A stretch of DNA of 64,000 nucleotides from Streptomyces sp. AP-93 (lineage in GTDB: Bacteria > Actinomycetota > Actinomycetes > Streptomycetales > Streptomycetaceae). Where the stretch lies: assembly GCF_022808175.1 (NCBI RefSeq), contig NZ_JALGBX010000010.1, forward strand, positions 124,001 through 188,000, written 5' to 3'. Below the pieces are notes generated by a model. The model was given only the letters and a program-made list of their open reading frames with translations. It ran no database searches and had not been told where the DNA came from. Positions 1-7,539 of the stretch are shown piece after piece. The position numbers and the translations under genes are program-made. Each line of letters opens with the position of its first letter. Position 1 is the first letter of the stretch.

Positions 1-2
1 AG

Positions 3-44
3 GACCGCTCGCGCTCCGCGTCGCGCGCCAAGTCCGGCAAGTAG
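3..44 (+). CDS. C-terminal end of an upstream gene (partial)
   Basis: The frame starting at base 3 is open to a TAG at 42-44 and ends in a basic, Ser/Arg-rich tail (RSRSASRAKSGK). The strong hairpin at 95-139 lies 50 bases downstream, as expected for a terminator of a gene ending here. In several Streptomyces the TypA/BipA GTPase gene precedes the BldK-type peptide importer, so that is one candidate, but 13 residues cannot identify the protein. Reality of the frame is inferred from position only. Confidence 0.35.
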   Translation, partial: DRSRSASRAKSGK

Positions 45-94
45 TCGCGTAGGACCTAGGTCACACTTGGGTCCTGCCCGGTACGCGCTTATGT

Positions 95-139
95 GAACAG
101 CCCCTGTCGTCACGGTCTCCGTGACGACAGGGGCTGTTC
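95..139 (+). terminator. Strong hairpin terminator
   Basis: A perfect 21-bp stem (95-115 with 119-139) closes on a 3-nt loop and is followed by GCTTTTGTC. It should end transcription of the gene upstream of the window before the peptide importer operon. Confidence 0.75.
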
Positions 140-483
140 GCTTTTGTCAAGCGGATTATTTCGATCCGGTGTCCGCATACCGACCGTGACACTCCGGAAG
201 AAGAGCTAACCGTCCGTTTCGTTCATGTCTGTCTCCTATCCGTTTGTCCGGATTTCGGGTTTTAGCCGTAGTGCGATGTTGTGAAAACGAGACCACTTAA
301 GTGTGGTTTACGGTCAGAGCGTCCCCGAGGATGGCTCCATTGAGCTCGGGTCAATGGGTCACACGCTGTGGGGAGCGTCGACTCACGAGCATCACTCGAG
401 GGGTCCGGAAAGCCGCTGTCAGGGGTGTCAGCGCCACCGGTTCCCTCATGTATCGACAGTGACGCCTGAGGAGGCAATTACCC
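140..483 (+). promoter_or_regulatory. Upstream region of first peptide-importer operon
   Basis: About 340 bases without a convincing gene precede the binding-protein gene. The stretch 200-310 is markedly AT-richer than its surroundings and is the likely promoter zone; it contains a 10-bp palindrome CACTTAAGTG at 294-303. I could not assign -35 and -10 boxes with confidence. The ribosome site GAGGAGG lies at 468-474, ten bases before the ATG. Confidence 0.4.
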
Positions 484-2112
484 ATGCGCGGAGCAACGAG
501 CGCCAAGTGGGTCGCGGGTGCCGTCATCGTGGCGATGGCCGCGACGGCTTGCAGCACCAGCAGCGACTCCAAGTCCACCGGCGGCAAGACCGGCGGCAAC
601 ATCACCGTGGTGCTCGGCGAGCCGCAGCACGGTCTGGTGGGTCAGAACACCGCCGAGTCCGAAGGTGCAGAGGTGCTCAACGCCCTCTTCACCGGCCTGG
701 TCCAGTACGACAACAAGACCAACGAGCCCAAGCTCGCGGTCGCCGAGTCCATCGAGACCACGGACTCGAAGGTCTGGACGATCAAGATCAAGGACGGCTA
801 CACCTTCCACAACGGCGAGAAGGTCGACGCGCAGTCGTTCGTCCGCGCCTGGAACTGGGGTGCCAACCAGGACAACGCCGCCGAGTCGCTGCCCTTCTTC
901 GACAAGATCGAGGGCTCCGAGGAGCTGGCGCCGGGCAAGGACAAGAAGCCCACCGTCAAGGAGCTCAAGGGCCTGAAGGTCCTCGACGAGAAGACCTTCA
1001 CCGTCACGCTGAAGGCTCCGTTCTCCCAGTTCAAGACGATGCTGGGCTACAACGCCTTCTACCCGCTGCCGAAGGCCTTCGAGGCCGACCCGAAGAAGTT
1101 CGGCGAGGCCCCGATCGGCAACGGCGCCTTCCAGATGGACGGCGCCTGGGAGCACAACAAGCAGATCAAGGTCAAGCGCTTCGACGCCTACCCGGCCGAG
1201 GGCCGCGCCAAGCTCGAGGGCGTCACCTTCAAGATCTACGACAACCTGGACACGGCGTACAACGACCTGCGCGCCGACAACCTCCAGATCGTCGACAAGC
1301 TCCCCGTCTCGGCGCTGGCCTCCGTGGCCCAGGAGTTCGGCGACCGCTACCTGTACAAGCCGGAGTCGGGCGTCGGTTACATCGGCCTGCCGCTGGCCAC
1401 CAACCCCGAGTCGTTCGGCAAGGTGGAGATCCGCAAGGCCATCTCCATGGCCATCGACCGGGAAGCCATCACGAAGACCATCTTCAACGGCACCCGCAAG
1501 CCGGCCGACGACTTCATCAGCCCCATCATCCCGGGTTACCGCAAGGGCGCCCTGGGTGAGGTCGGTACGTACAACCCGACCAAGGCCAAGGAGCTCTACA
1601 CCCAGGCCGGCGGCATCCCCGGAGGCAAGCTGGAGATCGGCTACAACGCGGACGGCGGCCACAAGGAGTGGATCGAGGCCGTCGGCAACCAGCTGAAGGC
1701 GAACCTCGGCCTGGAGGTCACCGCCAAGCCGTTCACCAAGTTCGGCGACATGCTGACCGACCTCGGCGACAAGAAGTACAAGGGCGCCTTCCGCATGGCG
1801 TGGTCCATGGACTACCCGGCGGCCGAGAACTACCTCCGTCCGATCTTCTCGAAGGTCGCGATCGACAACGGCTCCAACTACGGTGGCTACGTCAGCGAGG
1901 AGTTCGAGGGGCTGATGAACGAGGCCGACAAGACCGCCGATGCGGACGCGGCCATCAAGCTGTACCAGAAGGCCGATGACGTGATCATCAAGGACCTTCC
2001 GTACATCCCGGTCTTCACCTACATGTCTTCTTCGGCCTACTCCAAGTCCGTGAAGAACGTTGAGATCGACGCCCAGGGCCGCATGGACCTGGCCAAGGTC
2101 GAGCTGAACTAA
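484..2112 (+). CDS. Oligopeptide ABC transporter substrate-binding lipoprotein (operon 1)
   Basis: Family 5 extracellular solute-binding protein (OppA/DppA/BldKB type), 542 residues, which captures peptides outside the membrane and delivers them to the permease pair encoded next. The N-terminus has a short basic region, a hydrophobic stretch and a lipobox ending AATAC, predicting lipid attachment at Cys23. The ATG at 484 has a strong GAGGAGG site. It heads a five-gene operon; a large hairpin follows the stop and may raise its expression over the permeases. The arrangement resembles the BldK importer that brings in an extracellular developmental signal in Streptomyces, but with the binding protein first; identity with BldKB is not shown by sequence inspection. 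A paralogue of exactly the same length is at 7540. Confidence 0.93.
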   Translation: MRGATSAKWVAGAVIVAMAATACSTSSDSKSTGGKTGGNITVVLGEPQHGLVGQNTAESEGAEVLNALFTGLVQYDNKTNEPKLAVAESIETTDSKVWTIKIKDGYTFHNGEKVDAQSFVRAWNWGANQDNAAESLPFFDKIEGSEELAPGKDKKPTVKELKGLKVLDEKTFTVTLKAPFSQFKTMLGYNAFYPLPKAFEADPKKFGEAPIGNGAFQMDGAWEHNKQIKVKRFDAYPAEGRAKLEGVTFKIYDNLDTAYNDLRADNLQIVDKLPVSALASVAQEFGDRYLYKPESGVGYIGLPLATNPESFGKVEIRKAISMAIDREAITKTIFNGTRKPADDFISPIIPGYRKGALGEVGTYNPTKAKELYTQAGGIPGGKLEIGYNADGGHKEWIEAVGNQLKANLGLEVTAKPFTKFGDMLTDLGDKKYKGAFRMAWSMDYPAAENYLRPIFSKVAIDNGSNYGGYVSEEFEGLMNEADKTADADAAIKLYQKADDVIIKDLPYIPVFTYMSSSAYSKSVKNVEIDAQGRMDLAKVELN

Positions 2113-2140
2113 CACCCCTCTTCACATCTAGGGGATCTCG

Positions 2141-2180
2141 GGGGCGGGCAGGCGGAATCAGGTTTCCGCCTGCCTGCCCC
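2141..2180 (+). terminator. Intercistronic hairpin between binding protein and permease
   Basis: A 17-bp stem with one G-U pair (2141-2157 with 2164-2180, loop TCAGGT) lies between the lipoprotein stop and the permease start. There is no T-run. Such hairpins in binding-protein operons usually give partial termination or protect the upstream message, so the binding protein is made in excess. Function here is inferred. Confidence 0.6.
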
Positions 2181-2209
2181 TTCCCCCTGTTCTTCTGCTT
2201 GGAGGTCTG

Positions 2210-3157
2210 ATGGGCCGCTACCTCATCCGCCGACTCATACAGGCGATCCCTGTACTGCTCGGTGCCACTTTCCTGATCTACACGCTGACGTTCAACATGC
2301 CGGGTGCTGACCCGATCCAGCTCCTGGCGGGCGACAAGAAGGCGGACCCGCTCGTCGCGGCGATGCTGCGCGAGAAGTACCACCTCGACGACCCGTTCCT
2401 GGTGCAGTACTGGAACTACATCACCGGGGTGTTCCAGGGTGACCTGGGCGAGTCCCTGAACGGGCGCAAGGTCCTCGACCAGTTCTCCGAGGCCTTCCCC
2501 TACACGGTGAACCTGGCCCTCATAGCCTTCGCCATCGAGGCCGTCGTCGGTGTGGTGGCCGGCATCATGGCAGCCCTGCGCCGCGGCAGGTTCCTCGACC
2601 AGCTGGTCCTGATCTCCACGCTGATGGTCATCTCGATCCCCGTCTTCGTCACCGGCTTCGTGCTGCAGCTGACGCTCGGTGTGAAGCTGAAGAACGAGTG
2701 GGGCATCGAGCTGTTCACACCCTCGTTCAACGAGAACGACGGCATGATCGGGTACATACTCCCGGCGTTCGTCCTCGCTTCCACCTCCCTCGCGTACGTG
2801 GCTCGACTGACCCGTACCAGCCTGATGGAGACGATGCGCGCGGACTACGTCCGCACCGCGACCGCCAAGGGCCTTCCGCGTCGCCGCGTCGTGGTCAACC
2901 ACGCACTGCGCAACGCGCTCATCCCGATCGTCACGTTCCTGGGTGCCGACCTCGGCGCGCTGATGGGCGGTGCGGTCATCACCGAGCGGATCTTCAACAT
3001 CCACGGAGTCGGCGGCCTGCTCGCCAAGTCCGTGTACCTCAAGGACGGTGCGGTGGTGGTGGGCGGTGTGACCATCCTGGTCCTCGTGTACCTCCTCGCG
3101 AACCTGATCGTGGACCTGCTTTACGCCGTGCTCGACCCGAGGATCCGCTATGCGTGA
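2210..3157 (+). CDS. Peptide ABC transporter permease, DppB/OppB type (operon 1)
   Basis: 315-residue inner-membrane permease forming half of the peptide channel. It starts with the family-typical MGRYLIRRLIQ and first membrane helix, and has the binding-protein-dependent transport loop near residues 215-235 (DYVRTATAKGLPRRRV), where the ATPases dock, followed by the HALRNALIP segment. ATG with GGAGG about 6 bases upstream. It overlaps the next gene by 8 bases, so translation is probably coupled. Confidence 0.93.
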   Translation: MGRYLIRRLIQAIPVLLGATFLIYTLTFNMPGADPIQLLAGDKKADPLVAAMLREKYHLDDPFLVQYWNYITGVFQGDLGESLNGRKVLDQFSEAFPYTVNLALIAFAIEAVVGVVAGIMAALRRGRFLDQLVLISTLMVISIPVFVTGFVLQLTLGVKLKNEWGIELFTPSFNENDGMIGYILPAFVLASTSLAYVARLTRTSLMETMRADYVRTATAKGLPRRRVVVNHALRNALIPIVTFLGADLGALMGGAVITERIFNIHGVGGLLAKSVYLKDGAVVVGGVTILVLVYLLANLIVDLLYAVLDPRIRYA

Positions 3158-4106
3158 CACGACTACGGTGGGGGACTCGATGACCGACACCCAGGTAGCC
3201 GGAGCCCCCTCCGACGGCTCCCCGGCGGACAAGCCCGAGCCGAAGAAGAAGAGCCGCGAAGCCAGCCTCTGGTCCGACGCACTGAGCGATCTGCGTCGCA
3301 ACCCCGTCTTCCTGATCGGCGCCTTCCTGGTGCTGTGCATGCTCGTCATATCGGCGTTCCCGCAGTTGTTCACCAGCGGCAGCCCCTTCTCGGCGACGGC
3401 CTGCAAGCTGGAGGATTCCCTCAAGACCCCGAGCGCCGACCACTGGTTCGGCTACGACATCCAGGGCTGCGACGTCTACACCCGCACGGTGTGGGCCGCC
3501 CGCAACTCCGTGATCGTCGGGATCGTCACCACCACGCTGGTGGTCATCGTCGGTGGTTCCCTCGGTCTGCTCGCCGGCTGGGTCGGTGGCATCACCGACA
3601 GTCTCCTGTCCCGCTTCACCGAGATCTTCTTCGCGATCCCGCTGCTCCTCGGCGGCATGCTGATCATGTCCGCCCTGCCGGGCAACGCCTGGACCGTGTC
3701 GCTGGTGCTGGCCACCCTCGGCTGGCCGCAGATCTTCCGCATCATGCGGTCCTCGGTGCTGCAGAACAAGAACAACGACTACGTGATGGCCGCCCGCGCC
3801 CTCGGCGCCGGCACTCTGCGCATCACGATCCGGCACATCCTGCCGAACGCCGTCGCCCCCGTCATCGTGGTCGGCGCGATCAGCCTGGGTGTGTACATCT
3901 CCGCGGAGGCGGCCCTGTCGTACCTCGGCATCGGTGTCCAGCCCCCGGAGATCTCCTGGGGCCTGATGGTCAGCGACGCCTCCGTCCGCTGGCTGCAGGC
4001 TCCGCACGTGCTCCTCTTCCCGGCCGCCGCGCTGAGCATCACCGTGCTCGCGTTCATCATGGTCGGCGACGCGGTGCGCGACGCCCTCGACCCGAAGCTG
4101 CGCTGA
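3150..4106 (+). CDS. Peptide ABC transporter permease, DppC/OppC type (operon 1)
   Basis: Second permease subunit, 318 residues. A charged cytoplasmic N-terminus (SREASLWSDALSDLRRNPVF) is followed by several membrane helices and the EAA-type loop (DYVMAARALGAG ... RHILPNAVAPVIV). The ATG at 3150 overlaps the previous stop. A second in-frame ATG at 3180 has a better spaced GGTGGGGG site and would remove ten residues; I cannot decide between them. Pairs with the DppB-type permease in the membrane. Confidence 0.93.
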   Translation: MRDTTTVGDSMTDTQVAGAPSDGSPADKPEPKKKSREASLWSDALSDLRRNPVFLIGAFLVLCMLVISAFPQLFTSGSPFSATACKLEDSLKTPSADHWFGYDIQGCDVYTRTVWAARNSVIVGIVTTTLVVIVGGSLGLLAGWVGGITDSLLSRFTEIFFAIPLLLGGMLIMSALPGNAWTVSLVLATLGWPQIFRIMRSSVLQNKNNDYVMAARALGAGTLRITIRHILPNAVAPVIVVGAISLGVYISAEAALSYLGIGVQPPEISWGLMVSDASVRWLQAPHVLLFPAAALSITVLAFIMVGDAVRDALDPKLR

Positions 4107-4118
4107 GGAAGGGCGTAC

Positions 4119-5174
4119 GTGATCATCATGGACAAGACCTCGAATGTCCCCGCGCCCCGATCGGCGCCGGAGGATGTCCCCCTGCTCGAAGTGCGCGACC
4201 TGCACGTCGAGTTCCACACCCGCGACGGTGTCGCCAAGGCCGTCAACGGTGTCTCGTACTCGGTGAACGCCGGCGAGACCCTCGCCGTCCTCGGCGAGTC
4301 CGGCTCCGGCAAGTCCGTGACGGCGCAGGCCATCATGGGCATCCTGGACATGCCCCCGGGCAAGATCCCGCACGGCGAGATCCTGTTCCAGGGCACCGAC
4401 CTGCTGAAGCTCCCGGCCGAGGAGTTCCGCAAGGTCCGCGGCCGGAAGATCGCCATGATCTTCCAGGACGCGCTGTCCTCGCTGAACCCGGTGCACACCG
4501 TCGGAGCCCAGCTCGGCGAGATGTTCCGCGTCCACCGCGGGATGTCCAAGAAGGACTCCACGGCCAAGGCCGTCGAGCTCATGGACCGCGTGAAGATCCC
4601 CGCCGCCAAGGCGCGCGTGGGGGACTACCCGCACCAGTTCTCCGGCGGCATGCGCCAGCGCATCATGATCGCCATGGCGATGGCCCTGGAGCCCGACCTG
4701 ATCATCGCCGACGAGCCGACCACGGCTCTCGACGTGACGGTCCAGGCCCAGGTCATGGACCTGCTCGCGGAGCTCCAGCGCGAAATGAACATGGGTCTGA
4801 TCCTGATCACCCACGACCTCGGCGTCGTCGCCGACGTGGCCGACAAGATCGCCGTCATGTATGCGGGCCGGATCGTCGAGACCGCCCCGGTCCACGAGAT
4901 CTACAAGCGCCCGGCCCACCCGTACACCCGCGGTCTGCTGGACTCGATCCCGCGCCTGGACCAGAAGGGCCAGGAGCTCTACGCGATCAAGGGCCTGCCG
5001 CCCAACCTCCTCGCCATCCCGCCGGGCTGCGCCTTCAACCCGCGCTGCCCCAAGGCCCAGGACGCCTGCCGCGAGGCCGTTCCCGTGCTGCACCAGGTGA
5101 CCGAGCAGGACGGTACGGAGCTGCCGGGCCGCGGCAGCGCGTGCCACTTCTGGAAGGAGCAGCTCCATGGCTGA
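4119..5174 (+). CDS. Peptide ABC transporter ATPase, DppD/OppD type (operon 1)
   Basis: 351-residue ATP-binding subunit. Walker A GESGSGKS, ABC signature SGGMRQR, Walker B LIIADEP and the H-loop THDLG are all present. The C-terminal oligopeptide-transporter extension holds the cysteines (FNPRCPKAQDAC and SACHFW) that bind an iron-sulfur cluster in some DppD proteins. GTG at 4119 after GAGGAAGGG; an ATG at 4128 is also possible. It overlaps the next ATPase by 8 bases (ATGGCTGA). The second half is nearly identical at DNA level to the paralogue at 11163, suggesting homogenisation. Confidence 0.94.
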   Translation: MIIMDKTSNVPAPRSAPEDVPLLEVRDLHVEFHTRDGVAKAVNGVSYSVNAGETLAVLGESGSGKSVTAQAIMGILDMPPGKIPHGEILFQGTDLLKLPAEEFRKVRGRKIAMIFQDALSSLNPVHTVGAQLGEMFRVHRGMSKKDSTAKAVELMDRVKIPAAKARVGDYPHQFSGGMRQRIMIAMAMALEPDLIIADEPTTALDVTVQAQVMDLLAELQREMNMGLILITHDLGVVADVADKIAVMYAGRIVETAPVHEIYKRPAHPYTRGLLDSIPRLDQKGQELYAIKGLPPNLLAIPPGCAFNPRCPKAQDACREAVPVLHQVTEQDGTELPGRGSACHFWKEQLHG

Positions 5175-6219
5175 GCTCACCAAGAACGCCCCCGAGCGCG
5201 AGCCGATCCTCCAGGTCCGCAACCTGGTCAAGCACTTCCCGCTGACCCAGGGCATCCTGTTCAAGAAGCAGGTCGGAGCGGTCAAGGCCGTCGACGGCAT
5301 CTCCTTCGACCTCTACCGGGGTGAGACCCTCGGCATCGTCGGCGAGTCCGGCTGTGGCAAGTCCACCGTCGCCAAGCTGCTTATGAGCCTGGAGCGAGCC
5401 ACCGCGGGCGAGGTCTTCTACAAGGGCCAGGACATCACCAAGCTGTCCGGCAAGGCCATGAAGGTCGTGCGCCGCAACATCCAGATGGTGTTCCAGGACC
5501 CGTACACCTCGCTGAACCCGCGCATGACGGTCGGCGACATCATCGGCGAGCCCTACGAGATCCACCCCGAGGTGGCCCCCAAGGGCGACCGGCGCCGCAA
5601 GGTCCAGGAGCTCCTGGACGTCGTCGGCCTCAACCCGGAGTACATCAACCGGTACCCGCACCAGTTCTCCGGCGGCCAGCGCCAGCGCATCGGCATCGCC
5701 CGCGGCCTCGCGCTCAACCCGGAGATCATCATCTGCGACGAGCCGGTCTCCGCGCTCGACGTCTCGGTGCAGGCCCAGGTCATCAACCTGATGGAGAAGC
5801 TGCAGGAGGAGTTCAACCTCTCCTACCTCTTCATCGCGCACGACCTGTCGATCGTCCGGCACATCTCGGACCGCGTCGGTGTCATGTACCTCGGCAAGAT
5901 GGCCGAGATCGGCACCGACGAGCAGATCTACGAGCACCCGACCCACCCGTACACCCAGGCACTGCTCTCCGCGGTGCCGGTGCCGGACCCGGCCGCCCGC
6001 GAGGGCCGCGAGCGGATCATCCTCACCGGTGACGTCCCCTCGCCGGCCAACCCGCCGTCGGGCTGCCGCTTCCGCACCCGCTGCTGGAAGGCCGAGGAGA
6101 AGTGCTCCGTGGAGGAGCCGCTGCTCGCCATCCCGGAGCGCTTCCAGGGCGGCACGTCGCCGGCCGCGCACGAGTCGGCCTGCCACTTCGCGGAAGAGAA
6201 GGCCATCCTGGCCGTCTGA
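5167..6219 (+). CDS. Peptide ABC transporter ATPase, DppF/OppF type (operon 1)
   Basis: 350-residue second ATPase. Walker A GESGCGKS, signature SGGQRQR, Walker B IIICDEP, and the C-terminal extension with the cysteine-containing segment CRFRTRCWKAEEKC. With the DppD-type subunit it forms the heterodimeric motor of the importer. It closes operon 1 and is followed by a 14-bp stem hairpin. Bases 5466-5711 match 12402-12647 of the paralogue at 244 of 246 positions by my reading. Confidence 0.94.
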   Translation: MAELTKNAPEREPILQVRNLVKHFPLTQGILFKKQVGAVKAVDGISFDLYRGETLGIVGESGCGKSTVAKLLMSLERATAGEVFYKGQDITKLSGKAMKVVRRNIQMVFQDPYTSLNPRMTVGDIIGEPYEIHPEVAPKGDRRRKVQELLDVVGLNPEYINRYPHQFSGGQRQRIGIARGLALNPEIIICDEPVSALDVSVQAQVINLMEKLQEEFNLSYLFIAHDLSIVRHISDRVGVMYLGKMAEIGTDEQIYEHPTHPYTQALLSAVPVPDPAAREGRERIILTGDVPSPANPPSGCRFRTRCWKAEEKCSVEEPLLAIPERFQGGTSPAAHESACHFAEEKAILAV

Positions 6220-6245
6220 CCCCGCATCGCGGTACGCATTCCCGG

Positions 6246-6277
6246 GCGCCCGGGCCGGATCCGTCCGGCCCGGGCGC
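6246..6277 (+). terminator. Terminator of importer operon 1
   Basis: Perfect 14-bp stem (6246-6259 with 6264-6277) and 4-nt loop TCCG, 27 bases after the last stop. No T-run, as is common in Streptomyces. A second GC palindrome follows directly. Confidence 0.7.
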
Positions 6278-6352
6278 TCCGGCGTCCGCCCGCGGGCGGC
6301 GGCGTGAAAAAGCCGGTTGCGTCCGCCTCCCGCCCCGGCCGAGAGTGGCCGG

Positions 6353-6508
6353 ATGACCGAGACCCAGCACGACCGCCGAGGCCGGCGCATCACCCTGCGC
6401 CCGGTGGACGCGGAGAACTGGCGCGCCGTCGCCGACATCGCCCCGCACGACGACCAGCGGGAGTTCGTCGCCGTAGGCGAGGAGATCGTCGCGGGGTTCG
6501 CATGCTGA
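6353..6508 (+). pseudogene. Remnant of a GNAT acetyltransferase N-terminus
   Basis: A 51-codon frame from ATG 6353 encodes the opening beta-strand and helix typical of GNAT acetyltransferases (RITLRPVDAENWRAVADIA ... QREFVA) and then stops at TGA 6506-6508, far short of the usual 150-180 residues. No acetyl-CoA binding segment follows in any frame. Its stop overlaps the start of a complete GNAT gene, so it may now serve only as a translated leader for it. Deletion remnant is inferred. Confidence 0.55.
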
Positions 6509-7431
6509 CCGTACGGCCCGCCGGGCCCGGGGACGCAGAGGACGTCTGCGCCCTCCTCAACGCCGTGGACGTGATCGAGATCGGCCGCCCCGAGACCGAC
6601 CTGGGCACCGTCGAGGCCGACCTCCTGCACCCCGGCGTTGACCTCGCCACCGACTCCTGGCTCGCCTTCTCCGACGGGCAGCTCGTCGCCTACGGCCTGG
6701 TCTGGGCCGACTCCGGGCCGGGCCGGGTCGACTGTGACCACTACGTACTGCCCGGCCACGACGAGGCCGCCGTCCGGCTGCTGGAGCTGATGGAGGCCCG
6801 GGCCCACGAGATGAAGGGCGGGGAGGGGGAGGGCCGGCTGCGCCTCCAGCTCAACGTGAAGCCCACCCTCGACCTCGGCATCCTCACCGCCCGCGGCTAC
6901 TGCACCGTCCGCCAGTACAAGGTGATGACCCGGGCGCTCGACGAGGCCGCCGCCACCGCCCCGACCGCACCCGCCGGGCTCACCCTGCGCGACTGCGCCG
7001 GCGACGAGGCCGACCGGATGCGGGCCCACGCCCTGATCGAGGAGACCTTCGCCGCGCACTTCGGGCACGTGGACCGCCCGTACGAGCTCTGGCTGGACCA
7101 TATCGACGGACGGGGCCTGGACTGGTCGCTGGTCTGGATCGCCAGCCTGCCCGGGCACGGCGACGTCGGGGTCCTGCTGACCCGGGACGACCGCACCAGC
7201 ATGGGATGGCTGAGCCACATCGGCGTCACCGAGGAGGTGCGCGGCCGGGGCGTCGGCTCGTACCTGCTGCGCCACGGCTTCGCCGCCTACGCGGCGCGCG
7301 GCCGCGACACCCTGGGCCTCGGCGTGGACACCCACAACGAGACCGGCGCGCTCGCGCTGTACGAGGCGCACGGCATGACGGTGCATTACGCGGTGAACAC
7401 CTGGCAGCTCGCTTTGCACTCGCAGGGGTGA
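6502..7431 (+). CDS. GNAT-family N-acetyltransferase, tandem-domain
   Basis: 309 residues, about twice one GNAT fold: an N-terminal half (MLTVRPAGPGDAEDV) and a C-terminal half beginning near LTLRDCAGDEADRM. The C-terminal half carries the acetyl-CoA loop VRGRGVGSYLLRHGF and the Asn/Ala-rich helix that follows (TGALALYEAHGM), so it is the likely catalytic domain; the first half looks degenerate. Start ATG 6502 overlaps the preceding stop. Substrate is unknown. Similar two-domain acetyltransferases include MshD of mycothiol synthesis and antibiotic or amino-acid acetyltransferases, but I see nothing specific for any of them. Confidence 0.8.
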   Translation: MLTVRPAGPGDAEDVCALLNAVDVIEIGRPETDLGTVEADLLHPGVDLATDSWLAFSDGQLVAYGLVWADSGPGRVDCDHYVLPGHDEAAVRLLELMEARAHEMKGGEGEGRLRLQLNVKPTLDLGILTARGYCTVRQYKVMTRALDEAAATAPTAPAGLTLRDCAGDEADRMRAHALIEETFAAHFGHVDRPYELWLDHIDGRGLDWSLVWIASLPGHGDVGVLLTRDDRTSMGWLSHIGVTEEVRGRGVGSYLLRHGFAAYAARGRDTLGLGVDTHNETGALALYEAHGMTVHYAVNTWQLALHSQG

Positions 7432-7539
7432 CAGGCGGGCGGCGCGAGGGTGCAATCGGGCCAACCAGGAGTGTGCGGGACCCCACATAGGGTGACATTG
7501 GCCCCTAAGTGAGTCTTGGGATCCAGTAGGAGGCACTCC

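Noticed and set aside
294..303. The palindrome CACTTAAGTG as an operator of importer operon 1.
   Set aside because: Ten bases of symmetry alone is too little to support a binding site.
478..2115. A 545-codon open frame antisense to the first binding-protein gene, and similar long antisense frames elsewhere (for example 5035-8535, 3039-5300).
   Set aside because: They mirror real genes in a frame kept open by high GC, are His/Asp/Val/Arg-rich without recognisable domains, and lack ribosome sites.
484..6219. Naming operon 1 bldKA-bldKE.
   Set aside because: The gene order has the binding protein first, and two paralogous operons of this class occur side by side; inspection alone cannot say which, if either, is BldK.
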